From the NCBI GenBank assembly GCA_021648365.1, contig JAKISY010000011.1:3213-67212 (forward strand): a DNA stretch of 64,000 nt, read 5' to 3'. Made by a program: the position numbers and the translations under genes. Positions 1 to 9,655 of this stretch are shown piece after piece. A model generated the notes under the pieces. The model was not told the DNA's origin. It made no database searches and saw only the letters and a program-made list of their open reading frames with translations. How positions within the stretch are numbered: the stretch's first letter is position 1; each line of letters opens with the position of its first letter. Source of the stretch: Verrucomicrobiales bacterium. GTDB lineage: Bacteria; Verrucomicrobiota; Verrucomicrobiia; Verrucomicrobiales; DEV007.

Positions 1-198
1 GAGGCCTTGTAAAGAAAAATTGGGTTCATTCTCAGGAATAAAATAAGTAGCTTGACTGAAATCTAATGAGCTGTTTTAGGGGTCAGCAAATATTGATTTT
101 ACCCCAATTTTCTCCGCTATCAAATTCACCTTCCGTTTTGGTGCGGGCGGAAACATAGCTTCGGGTGGCGGCAGCCGATGCGTTGAAATCATGACCAG
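1..198. other. 3' flank of asnB, no gene seen
   Basis: AT-rich stretch beyond the asnB stop codon. No open frame with recognisable protein, no strong hairpin plus T-run and no RNA gene was found. It may hold the end of the transcript or the start of a neighbouring region outside the window. Confidence 0.4.
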
Positions 199-2109
199 CT
201 AATCATCAAAGCGGATGCTCTGATCGATGAAGATCATGTGCCACAGCTCTAGAATCACCAAGGACATCACCTGCTTCAAGGTGACAAAATCTTGCCCCTG
301 CATGTTATCAACTAAGCTACGGATCACTTTGGGATCGAAGTACCCACGTTTTTTCACCTGCTCTTCGTTCAGCGTCAGCTCAATCAACTCCTTGATCTTA
401 GGATTGGTGAAAAAATACTCCATCGGCAAGAAAAACGGATTCTTAGGTCGATTCGCCACCTCTGGAGGCAACATCTTCGCCGCGAGTTGACGCTCGATGA
501 TCTTGTCTTTGAACCATTTTGCCTTCAAATGAGGCGGCATCTGAAAGGCCAAATCAATCAGCTCGTGATCGAGAAAGGGCAGACGAATTTCTAACGAATG
601 CGCCATGGTATTTTTATCCTGACGAATCAGCGCCCAGTCTTGCAACCACTCGTCATATTGCAACTTGAGCAGACGATCCAGAAACGGCCCTTTTTCATCC
701 GGCGTGCGCTGGATCCAGTCGCTACCCGCCTGCAGTTGCGCATGGTCACCATAAGCAGCGCGGCGATCGTCCTCGCTCCACAGCGTTTTCAGCGCAAAAT
801 AGTTCTCCCTCATCGGTCGCTGACGGTAGGGACCCATGAACTCCACCAAGCGCTGCTTGCCACTCTCGCCGAGATACGCAGGGAAGGAAAAAAACTTATT
901 CAGCAAACCGACTGGCAGCGCTTTCAAAGCCGGCATCGCCAAACCCGAATGCACAAAACCTGGCACGGTTTTTTTATACAATTCCACTAACTGAGTGATC
1001 TTGTGAAAAGAATAACCGGCAAACATTTCATCTGCGCCCTCTCCTCCGAGCACCACTTTGAAATCCTGCGAGCAACTCGCAGCTAGACGGTCAAAAGCAA
1101 TGATCAAGGCGTCGCCGACCGGACGATCCATTTGCCAGATGATCTCTGGCAGACGATCAAAATCATCCGGCACCACGTTGACCTCATGGTGGGTGGTTCC
1201 AAGTAGCTTAGCGGTCGCCGCCGCGTCTTTGGTCTCATCAATGGGCGAATCAAAACCCAGGCAAAAGGTGTGCAAATCAGAATTAAATTCCTTCGCCGCC
1301 GCGACAATCACCGACGAATCCACCCCTGCACTCAAGTAGGCTGCCACTGGCACATCACTGCGCATGGTGAGCTTCACCGCATCGCGAAACTTGTGATCCA
1401 GTTGCTCCAGGTATTCCCCGTCGGAAGCATACTCATTATCTTGCTTCAAGGCCGGCTGCCAGTAGCGCTTGATGATCACCTCGCCGCTTGATTTCAAAGT
1501 CAGCGTATGCCCCACAGGCAAGGTGTAGATATCCTTGAACATCGTTTCTGGCTCTGGCACGTAGCGCAGGGTCAGGTAGGGATCGATCGCATTGAGATTC
1601 GCCGCACGTTCCACATGCGGACAATCGACAATCGCTTTGATCTCCGAAGCAAAAACGAATTTGCCGTTTTGATTCCAATAATAGAACGGCTTCTGCCCAC
1701 AACGATCACGAGCAAAAAAAGTATCACCCGTTTTGCGGTTGTGAACCGCAAAAGCAAACATGCCATTGAGCTTCTGCACCAAGTCGTCGCCCCACTCTTC
1801 GTAGCCGTGCACCAAGACCTCCGTATCCGAATGAGTTTTGAACACATGCCCGCTGGCTTTGAGCTGTTCGCGCAACTCGACGTAGTTGTAGATCTCGCCA
1901 TTTTGCACCACCACCAAATCATCCGTTTCGTTGTAGATCGGTTGATCCCCACCCTCCAGGTCGATGATCGACAAACGACGATTGCCAAAAGCAAATCGAT
2001 CCGCTTCAAAAAAACCTTCCCCATCCGGTCCGCGATGCCTCAGTATCTTCGCCATGCGACGCAGATAGTCAGGGTCATTAAATCCAGAAAATCCGAAAAT
2101 CGCACACAT
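199..2109 (-). CDS. asnB: Asparagine synthase (glutamine-hydrolysing), AsnB-type
   Basis: Makes asparagine from aspartate, ATP and glutamine-derived ammonia in the cytosol; this family also amidates sugars or peptides in surface-polymer clusters. Protein of 636 residues. The start ATG is followed directly by Cys2, the N-terminal nucleophile of class II glutamine amidotransferases, then the RHRGPDG and NGEIYN motifs of the glutaminase domain (about 1-200). The synthetase domain has the ATP PP-loop SAGVDSS at 260-266 (an A replaces the usual second G). First read gene of a minus-strand set, it lies 13 nt downstream of an FAD oxidoreductase and beyond a SAF-domain dehydrogenase, which suggests a role in modified-sugar or surface-glycan synthesis rather than only amino-acid supply; that role is inferred. 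Confidence 0.93.
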   Translation of the reverse strand: MCAIFGFSGFNDPDYLRRMAKILRHRGPDGEGFFEADRFAFGNRRLSIIDLEGGDQPIYNETDDLVVVQNGEIYNYVELREQLKASGHVFKTHSDTEVLVHGYEEWGDDLVQKLNGMFAFAVHNRKTGDTFFARDRCGQKPFYYWNQNGKFVFASEIKAIVDCPHVERAANLNAIDPYLTLRYVPEPETMFKDIYTLPVGHTLTLKSSGEVIIKRYWQPALKQDNEYASDGEYLEQLDHKFRDAVKLTMRSDVPVAAYLSAGVDSSVIVAAAKEFNSDLHTFCLGFDSPIDETKDAAATAKLLGTTHHEVNVVPDDFDRLPEIIWQMDRPVGDALIIAFDRLAASCSQDFKVVLGGEGADEMFAGYSFHKITQLVELYKKTVPGFVHSGLAMPALKALPVGLLNKFFSFPAYLGESGKQRLVEFMGPYRQRPMRENYFALKTLWSEDDRRAAYGDHAQLQAGSDWIQRTPDEKGPFLDRLLKLQYDEWLQDWALIRQDKNTMAHSLEIRLPFLDHELIDLAFQMPPHLKAKWFKDKIIERQLAAKMLPPEVANRPKNPFFLPMEYFFTNPKIKELIELTLNEEQVKKRGYFDPKVIRSLVDNMQGQDFVTLKQVMSLVILELWHMIFIDQSIRFDD

Positions 2110-2122
2110 GGTTCAAAGATGC

Positions 2123-3583
2123 TTAGCTATCACTGCTCTTCCCTTGCAAAATTTTATCCGCAGCATCCGCACCCATGCGCATCGCAGAGTGCATGTTAGG
2201 GTAACAAAAACCACCCTGCCTCCCCACCGATTGCACATTTTCTAGTGAGGATACAAAGTCTTGCACACTTTGCAAATGCGGCTCAAAGCCCAGATCAAAA
2301 ACAGGGTAACCGTGCTTAGTTCGCAGCACATGGGTTTCGACAATATCCTCCTTGGTGCAAATGCCCTCGTCTTCAAGATCCGCTGCAATTTGATCAATGA
2401 AAGACTGGTCGCCATTCCATTTAGCATCACCCACCTCGCAGGTGGTTTCCACAATCAACACCGTGTGATCCGCAGGGCGCACGATGAGCCCTGCGTTTTT
2501 TGGCTCGCCCACGCGATGAAAACAACGGCTGCGATAATAGATATAAAGCGAATTGATCGCCTTTTCTTTTTTCACCAGCAAACCATAAACGGCAATGGGC
2601 TTCGTTTTCAGTTGGTCTGCCGCATGGCGCACCTCATCCGGAGCTAGCTCCCCCGTGGCTTTGACAAAATTGTGAATCGGAATCGTCGAGATCACTTCAT
2701 CGCAAGAAATCTCATGTTCCTGCCCGTCAGCACCCTGCTTCGTATCTCGGTAGCTGATCGAAGCAATCCGGTCTCCTTGACGGTGAATCTTGCTCACCTC
2801 AGCATCCGTGATTACCCGGCAGCCTAAGTTCTCAATCTCACCAGCCAAGCAGCGCGCCATGCCCTCGGCGCCGTTTCTCGAATAGTGCAAAGTCTCCTCC
2901 GAAAGCGCACTCTCCACAGCACCGCCTTCTTTTTCTTTCAGCCCAAATTTGCCCAACGCTTTTTTGACCACATCCACCGCCGATAGCCGTGGCATCTTGG
3001 TAGTGATAAAAGTCGCCGACATCTGAGTGGTCGGAAAACCCCAGTAGTTCTCAGTGAAGTCTTTGAAGAAAAAACGATACAGCGGTTTACCATAAAGTTG
3101 GATCAAAGCATCCTCCGCGTTTTGCGGCTCCTTAGGATTGATCTTATTGAGGAACTGATAAAACAGCAAACCCACGGAACAACGGATCAGCATGATCTTG
3201 GGCATGCCCTTCACCATGTCACCAAACTGCAGCGGGTAACGATAAAAATTACCTGCCCACTTGATCGTCGCATTCAATGGCACCTCGATGCGCTCCTCGC
3301 CCATGATGCCCTTGATCGTTTCGAAAATCTCTTTATCAAAGGCGTGCAACATGTGACAGCCGAGATCATAAAAATTCTCCCCGCGTTTGTGACCACGCGC
3401 CAGCCCACCTGTCACCTCCTCCTTCTCCAACAAGGTCACTTTTTTGCCCGCCTTAGCTAGTGTCAGTGCCGCATACATGCCGCATGGGCCACCACCCAAG
3501 ATGACAATTTCATCGCCCGACGCAGCACCAGAAGGCTGCGCATCGGCGCTTGCCTTTCCGACTTCGCTGGATGATTCCCCCAT
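2123..3583 (-). CDS. FAD-dependent amine-oxidase-like oxidoreductase
   Basis: Protein of 486 residues. A short Ser/Ala-rich leader is followed by a Rossmann FAD-binding motif (VILGGGPCGMYAA, about 27-39) with the acidic ribose-binding E53, and a GG doublet at 59-60 typical of the amine oxidase / protoporphyrinogen oxidase / UDP-galactopyranose mutase superfamily. A C-terminal FAD site is marked by GRQGGFCYPN and GADAAD. No signal peptide or membrane segment, so cytosolic. The substrate cannot be told from sequence. It sits between asnB and a SAF-domain dehydrogenase with 12-13 nt gaps, so the three are probably one operon and may act on one nucleotide-sugar or polyketide-like substrate (inferred). 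Confidence 0.8.
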   Translation of the reverse strand: MGESSSEVGKASADAQPSGAASGDEIVILGGGPCGMYAALTLAKAGKKVTLLEKEEVTGGLARGHKRGENFYDLGCHMLHAFDKEIFETIKGIMGEERIEVPLNATIKWAGNFYRYPLQFGDMVKGMPKIMLIRCSVGLLFYQFLNKINPKEPQNAEDALIQLYGKPLYRFFFKDFTENYWGFPTTQMSATFITTKMPRLSAVDVVKKALGKFGLKEKEGGAVESALSEETLHYSRNGAEGMARCLAGEIENLGCRVITDAEVSKIHRQGDRIASISYRDTKQGADGQEHEISCDEVISTIPIHNFVKATGELAPDEVRHAADQLKTKPIAVYGLLVKKEKAINSLYIYYRSRCFHRVGEPKNAGLIVRPADHTVLIVETTCEVGDAKWNGDQSFIDQIAADLEDEGICTKEDIVETHVLRTKHGYPVFDLGFEPHLQSVQDFVSSLENVQSVGRQGGFCYPNMHSAMRMGADAADKILQGKSSDS

Positions 3584-3595
3584 TTTATCAGGCGG

Positions 3596-4867
3596 TTAAA
3601 GCTCAGCCTGACGCTTCAGCAAGCGGTGCAATAGAATGTCAGGGAACTCGACGTCTTCGAATTTCACCATTTCATCTTTAGCGATATCGCGTTTCAGGGT
3701 CGGGTGTTTGCCCGGCTCACCTTCGAGGAAAGCAATCGGCAAATGCTGCTCAGCTTCGGCATCTTTACAGGTGCGAACCAGTCCGTAACACTCTGCACCA
3801 CCGATGCTGTGCTCAACTTCCTGCCCCTCTTTCAAATCCTTCTTAGCATAAGCATACACATCACACACCTGACCGTGATCTGGCACCAAAATCGCCTGAT
3901 GATTCAGACAAGCTTTAGCAATCGCCCGAGTGGTCTCGAGGTGACACAAGTGATACGGACGTGAGAACAAATAATAAGGACCGTCACCGAGTTTGTAATA
4001 CTCGAGGTAAGGCTGCTGGAACTCAGCATCGCAACGACCCACCACATACACCCCACCACCAGGTTCCGCCCCGAGGATGTAATCCACCCGCCCTTTGCCT
4101 TCGTAGGCATCAAAATCAAACAAGCCCATCACCTCGCTGACGTCCTTACAAGCCGGCCCTTCCATGCCATCGACAAAAGGAATCATGCCGGTAGCATTGC
4201 CGATCAAAGCCATCTCTACGTTCAGCTTAGTGCCGTCTGTATAAGCACAACATTGCACCGGACTGAGATTGCGTTTTTCTGCTTCGTAACGAATCGAGTC
4301 AGGCGTGGCGTAACGATCAAGGAAACCTTTGATGTTACCCGCTTGCACAATGTCAAAACCCCACATCTCGATCTCGTCGATCATCGTCATGATCACCCCG
4401 TGCTGATCGCCAGCATCACTGGTGACGATCACGCCCTTCTTATCCGCTTCAGCATTCAGCAAGGATCCGTAAACCAGATCCACCTCAGCATTCATCAAAA
4501 TGACGTGCATGCCGCCTTCGATCGCCGCGAGACAATATTCAGCAGCATCCGCAATAGCATTGGTCGCTTCGACAAAAGCATCCAGCTTCAACTCATCCGC
4601 CCGCTTCAACAGCGCCAGCGCATCGGTTGAAATCAAAACCTGCTTTTCAGTCAGAGTCGGGATCTCTTTGCCATCGAACTCCACCGCCTCCAAGCCAATC
4701 AGTTTAGCAGCATCGCGCGCTACCTCCAGATCGAGATCCGCGATGAATCCCAAAACCATACCAGGAGTGATATTGACCTGCCAGGCGATGCCTCGGCCCA
4801 TAGCTCCCAAGCCCACCAAGCCCACTCGTAGGGGATTGTCTTCTCTTTGACGTAGTTGTTTTAACAT
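3596..4867 (-). CDS. NAD(P)-dependent homoserine-dehydrogenase-like protein with SAF domain
   Basis: Protein of 423 residues and the promoter-proximal gene of the asnB cluster. An N-terminal Rossmann fold carries GLGAMGRG at 19-26, followed by a catalytic-like domain (EATNAIADAA; DAGDQHGV) and a C-terminal SAF-type domain of about 60 residues (KRDIAKDEMVKFEDVEF). The arrangement matches COG4091, described as predicted homoserine dehydrogenase; members often sit in sugar-modification clusters rather than threonine operons. No neighbouring threonine gene is present here. The redox role is well supported by the fold; the substrate is unknown. Confidence 0.78.
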   Translation of the reverse strand: MLKQLRQREDNPLRVGLVGLGAMGRGIAWQVNITPGMVLGFIADLDLEVARDAAKLIGLEAVEFDGKEIPTLTEKQVLISTDALALLKRADELKLDAFVEATNAIADAAEYCLAAIEGGMHVILMNAEVDLVYGSLLNAEADKKGVIVTSDAGDQHGVIMTMIDEIEMWGFDIVQAGNIKGFLDRYATPDSIRYEAEKRNLSPVQCCAYTDGTKLNVEMALIGNATGMIPFVDGMEGPACKDVSEVMGLFDFDAYEGKGRVDYILGAEPGGGVYVVGRCDAEFQQPYLEYYKLGDGPYYLFSRPYHLCHLETTRAIAKACLNHQAILVPDHGQVCDVYAYAKKDLKEGQEVEHSIGGAECYGLVRTCKDAEAEQHLPIAFLEGEPGKHPTLKRDIAKDEMVKFEDVEFPDILLHRLLKRQAEL

Positions 4868-5164
4868 TGGATTCTGGATATAAAATCATACATCTTGCTT
4901 CTATAGCCCAACAGCAATCGATGCTCGTATCGTCTATAGATGTAAAACCTTAAGCCTCTAAATACCACGCTGCGCGCAGAACTCTAAATGCGTTAATCTA
5001 TTTATGGTGGGCTAAAGCCCAATTGCAAGAAATAATCTATGGAGCCTGCAAGCTTTTCCTATGTCGATCGCCCCTCCTCAAGCTATGTAAAAGATCAGCT
5101 GACCAAATTTCAGTTGCCCCATTGTCTCCTTCGGGTGAACGGAAGAGAGTTCGATTCTTTCAGC
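4868..5164. promoter_or_regulatory. Divergent intergenic region upstream of the SAF-dehydrogenase operon
   Basis: About 300 nt between divergent genes; it must hold both promoters. A short perfect hairpin (TGGGCT-AA-AGCCCA) lies at 5008-5021. No convincing -35/-10 pair could be picked by eye. The frame of the downstream gene stays open back to 5039, but the stretch before 5165 lacks protein-like character. Confidence 0.35.
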
Positions 5165-6727
5165 ATGACTCCGATGTCGATTTACCAGTTTTATTTTTCT
5201 ATCTGTGCATGCGCCTTGAGCTCGCTGCTCGCTTCACCATGTCACGCAGCCGAAGCACCCCCCACCAACAGCGCTGAAGAACGCTTCTTACTTAAAGACC
5301 GCGCCAAATACCGCGGCGTTCCAGACTCCGTGCTGCGCCTGCGCCGACGCGCCTGCGCCATTTGCCACACTGTACCCGATCCTCAAGTGATGCCAAAAAA
5401 CGCCTGGGAAACTATCATCCTTGATATGGCAGAGCATCTGCGGCGCCAACAAATGCCGCTCACCCAAATCCAAACAGCCCAATTACAGCATTTTTATCAA
5501 AGTTATAGCCTAGATCGCATCCCGCGTTTGCCCGATGACTTTTTACCACCGAAATTAAACTTCGAAAAGCATGCCGTCGGCAATGCAAGTGTGGGCGAAC
5601 GCCCCCACATCACCAACGTCAACATCACCGACCTCGATCAAGACGGCAATCCCGATGTCATCGTCTGTGACGAACTGATCGGCACCGTATCATGGCTGCC
5701 TTATCACAAAAACCTGCCACCCAAGCAGTCAGCCGCAGAGGAAATCGAGCTCGCCCTTGTATCCGCCCCCGTGCACTCCGAAGTCTTCGACTTCGACGGT
5801 GACGGCGATCTCGATATCGCCATCGCCTCGATGGGGCACATGAACCCCAACGACCTGCTGATTGGCGAAGCCGTATTGTTGATCAATGACGGTCAGCAGA
5901 ATTTCACCAAACGCGTGCTCATCTCTGGCACCCCACGCATCTCCGACATGCAGCCCGGCGACCTCGACGGCGATGGCGACATCGATTTTGGCCTTGCTAT
6001 GTTTGGCTGGCGCAGCACCGGAGCCGTTGGTTGGCTGGAACAAGTGACTCCAGAGAAATTCGAACTACACATCCTATCACAAATCAACGGCGTGATGCAC
6101 ATGGAGCTAGTCGATCTAGATCAAGACGGTCGCCTCGACATCGTTACTTTGCTCAGTCAACAACATGAGATGATCCTCCGCTATATGAATCGAGGCAAAG
6201 GAAAGTTCGAACCCTTTGTGATCAGCCAACCGCGAAACCCCACCTTCGGCTCCTCTGGATTTCAAATGATCGATATGGATCAGGACGGCGATCTCGACAT
6301 CCTCTACTCCAACGGCGACCTGATGGACACCGACTCTACCCCCAAACCCTACCACGGCATCCAATGGCTAGAAAATGATGGCAAACTCAACTTCACCCAC
6401 CACGACATCACCCGCTTCCATAGTTGCTACCGCGCCGTCGCAGCAGACATGGACGGCGATGGCGATCTCGACGTGATCGCCTCCAATCTCTACTACAATT
6501 GGCACGAATACGACTACCCCAGCCTGATTTGGCTAGAGAATGACGGCAAACAAAATTTCAAACGCCGCAGAATCGCCTACGCACCTAGCAATCTAGGCAC
6601 CATCGACGTCGGCGACCTCAATGGCGACGGACGCCCCGACATCATCGGTGGCGGCATGCACGTCGCCGGTCCGCTCGGTCGAGTCGGACGGCTCACGATG
6701 TGGAAAAACCTCAAACCCGCCGAATAG
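5165..6727 (+). CDS. Secreted FG-GAP/VCBS-repeat protein with an N-terminal CxxCH haem motif
   Basis: I chose the ATG at 5165 because it opens a signal peptide (MTPMSIYQFYFSICA then a hydrophobic core and ASPCHAAEA cleavage region); an upstream in-frame start at 5039 would bury it. The mature protein has a single cytochrome c motif CAICH at about residues 64-68, with nearby Met residues that could be the axial ligand, then seven calcium-loop repeats of the FG-GAP/VCBS type (for example DLDQDGNPD, DFDGDGDLD, DLDGDGDID, DLNGDGRPD) forming a beta-propeller. Predicted periplasmic or extracellular. Such fusions occur in Planctomycetota and Verrucomicrobiota with unproven redox or binding roles. 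It stands alone, convergent with the next gene. Confidence 0.8.
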   Translation: MTPMSIYQFYFSICACALSSLLASPCHAAEAPPTNSAEERFLLKDRAKYRGVPDSVLRLRRRACAICHTVPDPQVMPKNAWETIILDMAEHLRRQQMPLTQIQTAQLQHFYQSYSLDRIPRLPDDFLPPKLNFEKHAVGNASVGERPHITNVNITDLDQDGNPDVIVCDELIGTVSWLPYHKNLPPKQSAAEEIELALVSAPVHSEVFDFDGDGDLDIAIASMGHMNPNDLLIGEAVLLINDGQQNFTKRVLISGTPRISDMQPGDLDGDGDIDFGLAMFGWRSTGAVGWLEQVTPEKFELHILSQINGVMHMELVDLDQDGRLDIVTLLSQQHEMILRYMNRGKGKFEPFVISQPRNPTFGSSGFQMIDMDQDGDLDILYSNGDLMDTDSTPKPYHGIQWLENDGKLNFTHHDITRFHSCYRAVAADMDGDGDLDVIASNLYYNWHEYDYPSLIWLENDGKQNFKRRRIAYAPSNLGTIDVGDLNGDGRPDIIGGGMHVAGPLGRVGRLTMWKNLKPAE

Positions 6728-6756
6728 CAGGACTGGGAAACCGCTCTATAGTCTAA

Positions 6757-6774
6757 GGCACGACGGAGCGTGCC
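6757..6774. terminator. Small GC-rich hairpin between convergent genes
   Basis: Perfect 6-bp stem GGCACG/CGTGCC with a 6-nt loop in the gap between the convergent FG-GAP gene and lipoprotein gene. No T-run follows on either strand, so it is either a weak terminator or a copy of a short dispersed palindrome. Confidence 0.35.
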
Positions 6775-6806
6775 CCTCCACGGACGGCAATCACGTCCTC
6801 AAACGA

Positions 6807-7184
6807 TCAATAATAATAGCGCGGCTGACGCTGAGGGTGCTGATAATACTGACCCGAATTATGTGGCGGCGGCGCGTGACCGTGATATTGCTGCTGTTGC
6901 TGGTAACGCTGCTGTTGATAACGCTGTTGATCGTAATACCTCCGCTCCCGATCATCGCGGGCACTTCCGATCAAAGCCCCACCTGCACCACCCGCGAGCG
7001 CACCGATCGCAGCCCCTTCTAGACCACGTCCTGACTGATGCCCGATGATTGCACCAGCACCTGCACCGAGCAGGCTGCCGATCACGGCACCTCCTTTAGT
7101 ATTAGGGGCGTATTGACTACATGAGGTAGAAAAAATGCCCATCACCGCCATAGCAGCCAGTATATAAATTTGAGTCCATTTCAT
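6807..7184 (-). CDS. Glycine-zipper lipoprotein
   Basis: Protein of 125 residues. The N-terminus is a lipoprotein signal (hydrophobic core, lipobox FSTSC with Cys about 22). The middle is a glycine-zipper segment (GAVIGSLLGAGAGAIIG repeated as GAAIGALAGGAGGALIG), the pattern seen in SlyB/OsmB-like outer-membrane lipoproteins that insert a short helical hairpin into membrane. The C-terminal third is low complexity, rich in Q, Y, R and H. Likely envelope-located; exact role unknown. Single gene, with its own upstream region of about 250 nt. Confidence 0.72.
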   Translation of the reverse strand: MKWTQIYILAAMAVMGIFSTSCSQYAPNTKGGAVIGSLLGAGAGAIIGHQSGRGLEGAAIGALAGGAGGALIGSARDDRERRYYDQQRYQQQRYQQQQQYHGHAPPPHNSGQYYQHPQRQPRYYY

Positions 7185-7440
7185 AACTTTTTGATTAGAT
7201 TATAGTTCCAGCGTCACCTCTTTGACGTATTGTCTCAACTTTTATTCACTTTGCCAAATAAAAAAACCCTTATTTTAAAATCACAGCTCTCAACCCTAAA
7301 AAGCTAAACCGCTCAGCAAGGCATAGCCATACAGTGAAAAGTCCGCATTACCTTGCTCCTGTTGAAAAACTCTCTCCTTGCTTTTTAATCCCCCAATAGG
7401 TTATAGCACAGACTGCAATTGACTAATTCTGCTCTAGCCT

Positions 7441-7731
7441 ATGAAACTCGACCCTTCCTCCAACCACCCAGCAGCTCATCGACGGGCTTGCCTCAAAATC
7501 GTGCTCTCTTTGTTAGTCGTCTGGTTTTCCGTCAGCTTTGGCTGCGGCATTATCTTTCGCGAATGGCTAGACGCCAACGCCCCTCACATCGGTACCGCCC
7601 CTTTTGGCTTTTGGATGGCGCAACAGGGCGCCATCATTTGTTTTGTGATTCTCCTAGTCATCTATGCGGTTCTCATGAATCGCCTCGATGCCAAACATGG
7701 TTACACAGAAGACGAAACCGAAAATAAATAA
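7441..7731 (+). CDS. DUF4212 small subunit of sodium/solute symporter
   Basis: Protein of 96 residues with two membrane segments (about 20-41 and 58-80) and the conserved RRAC..I..SLL and GFWMAQQGA features of DUF4212. The family is encoded directly upstream of VC_2705-type sodium:solute symporters and is taken to be their small subunit. Here the stop is 2 nt before the start of that symporter, so the two are translated together. Inner-membrane location. Confidence 0.85.
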   Translation: MKLDPSSNHPAAHRRACLKIVLSLLVVWFSVSFGCGIIFREWLDANAPHIGTAPFGFWMAQQGAIICFVILLVIYAVLMNRLDAKHGYTEDETENK

Positions 7732-7733
7732 TC

Positions 7734-9554
7734 ATGAGCCAAGATACCTACAATTTCATTTTCATTGGCATTTCGTTTGCCCTCTACATCGGCATCGCGA
7801 TCAAATCTCGGGCAGGATCGACCAAAGAATACTACACCGCAGGTGGTGGTGTCTCTCCCCTAGCTAACGGCATGGCAACAGCAGCCGACTGGATGTCCGC
7901 CGCGACCTTCATCTCCATGGCTGGCACCGTCGCTCTCAGTGGTTATGACGCCTCGCGTTTTCTGATGGGTTGGACAGGTGGCTTTGTGCTATTGACCGTA
8001 TTGATGGTTCCCTACCTGCGTAAATTTGGTAAATCGACCGTGCCCGATTTCATTGGCGACCGTTATTACTCCCGCTTAGCTCGTGGAGTCGCCGTGATGT
8101 GCGCCATTTTCATCTGCATGACTTATATCATGGGACAAATGCGTGGTGTCGGCGTGGTCTTTTCACAGCTCTTTGGCATCGGCATCCCCGCCGGAGTTCT
8201 CGTCGGAGCCAGTATCGTCTTTTTCTACGCAGGTCTCGGTGGTATGAAAGGCATCACCTACACCCAAGTCGCGCAATACACCGTGATGGCTTTTGCCTAC
8301 ACCATACCGGCCGTTTTTATCGCCATCGCGATGACCGAAAACTTCCTACCACAGATGGGTCTGATCGGTCATTTCACCGCTGGAGGCGAACAGGTTCCTT
8401 TTTTAGAAAAACTCAACAACATCAATACCGAACTCGGTTTCGCAGAATACACCTCAGGCAAATTATCATCGATCAATATGTTCTGCATCACCGCTGCCCT
8501 GATGTGCGGAACTGCCGGGCTGCCGCATGTCATCGTGCGATTTTTTACCGTCAAAAATGTGAAAGCCGTGCGTAAATCTGCGTGCTGGACCCTGCTTTTC
8601 ATCGCCGTCATTTACCTCACCGCTCCAGCGATCGGCGCCTTTTCTCGAGTCAACCTGATCCAAAACCTGCACCAAACCAGCTACCAAGAAGCCCCCGCTT
8701 GGTTCAAAGATTTTGAAAAAACAGGCCAGATGGCCTGGGTCGATAAAAATGGCGACGGCAAGATCCAATACTTCGGCCCAGCTAAATCGGACACCCACAG
8801 CAACAGCGTTTTCCAAGGCAAAAAACCCAGCTATCCAGAATACGACGCGCCCAAAAATCAACTGACCGGCAAGTTCGGCGAACGACTGTTAGCCAACAAG
8901 TCTGATCTTTCCAACCCTAACGAGTTGTGGTTTGGCACCGACATCATGGTGATGGCAAACCCCTCGATGGCAGGCTTACCCAAATGGGTGATCGCGCTGC
9001 TGATGGCAGGCTGTATCGCCGCCGCCCTTTCAACTGCTGCCGGTCTGTTATTGGTATTATCCACTTCGATCTCTCACGATCTGATGAAAAAAATCATCAA
9101 ACCCGACCTCAGTGACAAAGAAGAAATGCGCTACGCGCGAATCGCCTCTTTTGTGGCTTTGGCAGTGGCAGCCTATTTTGGTATCAATCCCCCCTCCGCC
9201 TTCATCGCCAAAACCGTAGCTTTCGCTTTTGGTCTAGCAGCATCCTCTTTCTTCCCAACCCTGTTGATCGGCATCTTCTCAAAACGCATGAACAAAGAAG
9301 GAGCCATCAGCGGCATGCTCGCCGGCATCTCCTTCACGATTGGCTACATTGTCTATTTCCAATTCCTCGGCGGCACCAAAGAACAGTATTTTTTAGAAAT
9401 CACCCCAGAAGGCATCGGTTTCATCGGCATGCTGATCAACTTCGCCGTTGCCTTTGTGGTCAGCTCCTTCACCCCCGCCCCACCACAAGAAATCCAAGAC
9501 ATGGTAGAGAGCATCCACATCCCCAAAGGCGCCAGCGACGCATCGGATCATTGA
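7734..9554 (+). CDS. VC_2705-type sodium:solute symporter (acetate/organic acid permease-like)
   Basis: Protein of 606 residues with about 13 membrane helices of the SSS (solute:sodium symporter) family, close to ActP. Conserved features: YYTAGGGVSPLANGMATAADWMSAATF near the N-terminus and a periplasmic insertion (about 320-400) that holds an EF-hand-like loop DKNGDGKIQ, a feature also known from VC_2705 family members. Probably takes up acetate or another short carboxylate with Na+; the substrate is inferred from the family. Forms an operon with the DUF4212 gene upstream. Confidence 0.88.
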   Translation: MSQDTYNFIFIGISFALYIGIAIKSRAGSTKEYYTAGGGVSPLANGMATAADWMSAATFISMAGTVALSGYDASRFLMGWTGGFVLLTVLMVPYLRKFGKSTVPDFIGDRYYSRLARGVAVMCAIFICMTYIMGQMRGVGVVFSQLFGIGIPAGVLVGASIVFFYAGLGGMKGITYTQVAQYTVMAFAYTIPAVFIAIAMTENFLPQMGLIGHFTAGGEQVPFLEKLNNINTELGFAEYTSGKLSSINMFCITAALMCGTAGLPHVIVRFFTVKNVKAVRKSACWTLLFIAVIYLTAPAIGAFSRVNLIQNLHQTSYQEAPAWFKDFEKTGQMAWVDKNGDGKIQYFGPAKSDTHSNSVFQGKKPSYPEYDAPKNQLTGKFGERLLANKSDLSNPNELWFGTDIMVMANPSMAGLPKWVIALLMAGCIAAALSTAAGLLLVLSTSISHDLMKKIIKPDLSDKEEMRYARIASFVALAVAAYFGINPPSAFIAKTVAFAFGLAASSFFPTLLIGIFSKRMNKEGAISGMLAGISFTIGYIVYFQFLGGTKEQYFLEITPEGIGFIGMLINFAVAFVVSSFTPAPPQEIQDMVESIHIPKGASDASDH

Positions 9555-9655
9555 ACGGCTTTGCGACCGAGGAAACGGGAAAGAGTGAGGGAAAGCGTCA
9601 ATCTTCTTGAAAATGAAGATCGCTTTTTTATTTGATAACAGTTAAGTTCATAGCT

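Noticed and set aside
1507..2199. Plus-strand open frame of 230 codons opposite asnB
   Set aside because: Lies wholly opposite conserved asnB codons; the translation has no protein-family features.
5039..5164. Longer start for the FG-GAP protein
   Set aside because: The extension would place the signal peptide 43 residues inside the protein.
8736..8775. EF-hand-like loop DKNGDGKIQ as an independent calcium-binding protein
   Set aside because: It is inside the symporter, and the insertion is a feature of the VC_2705 family.
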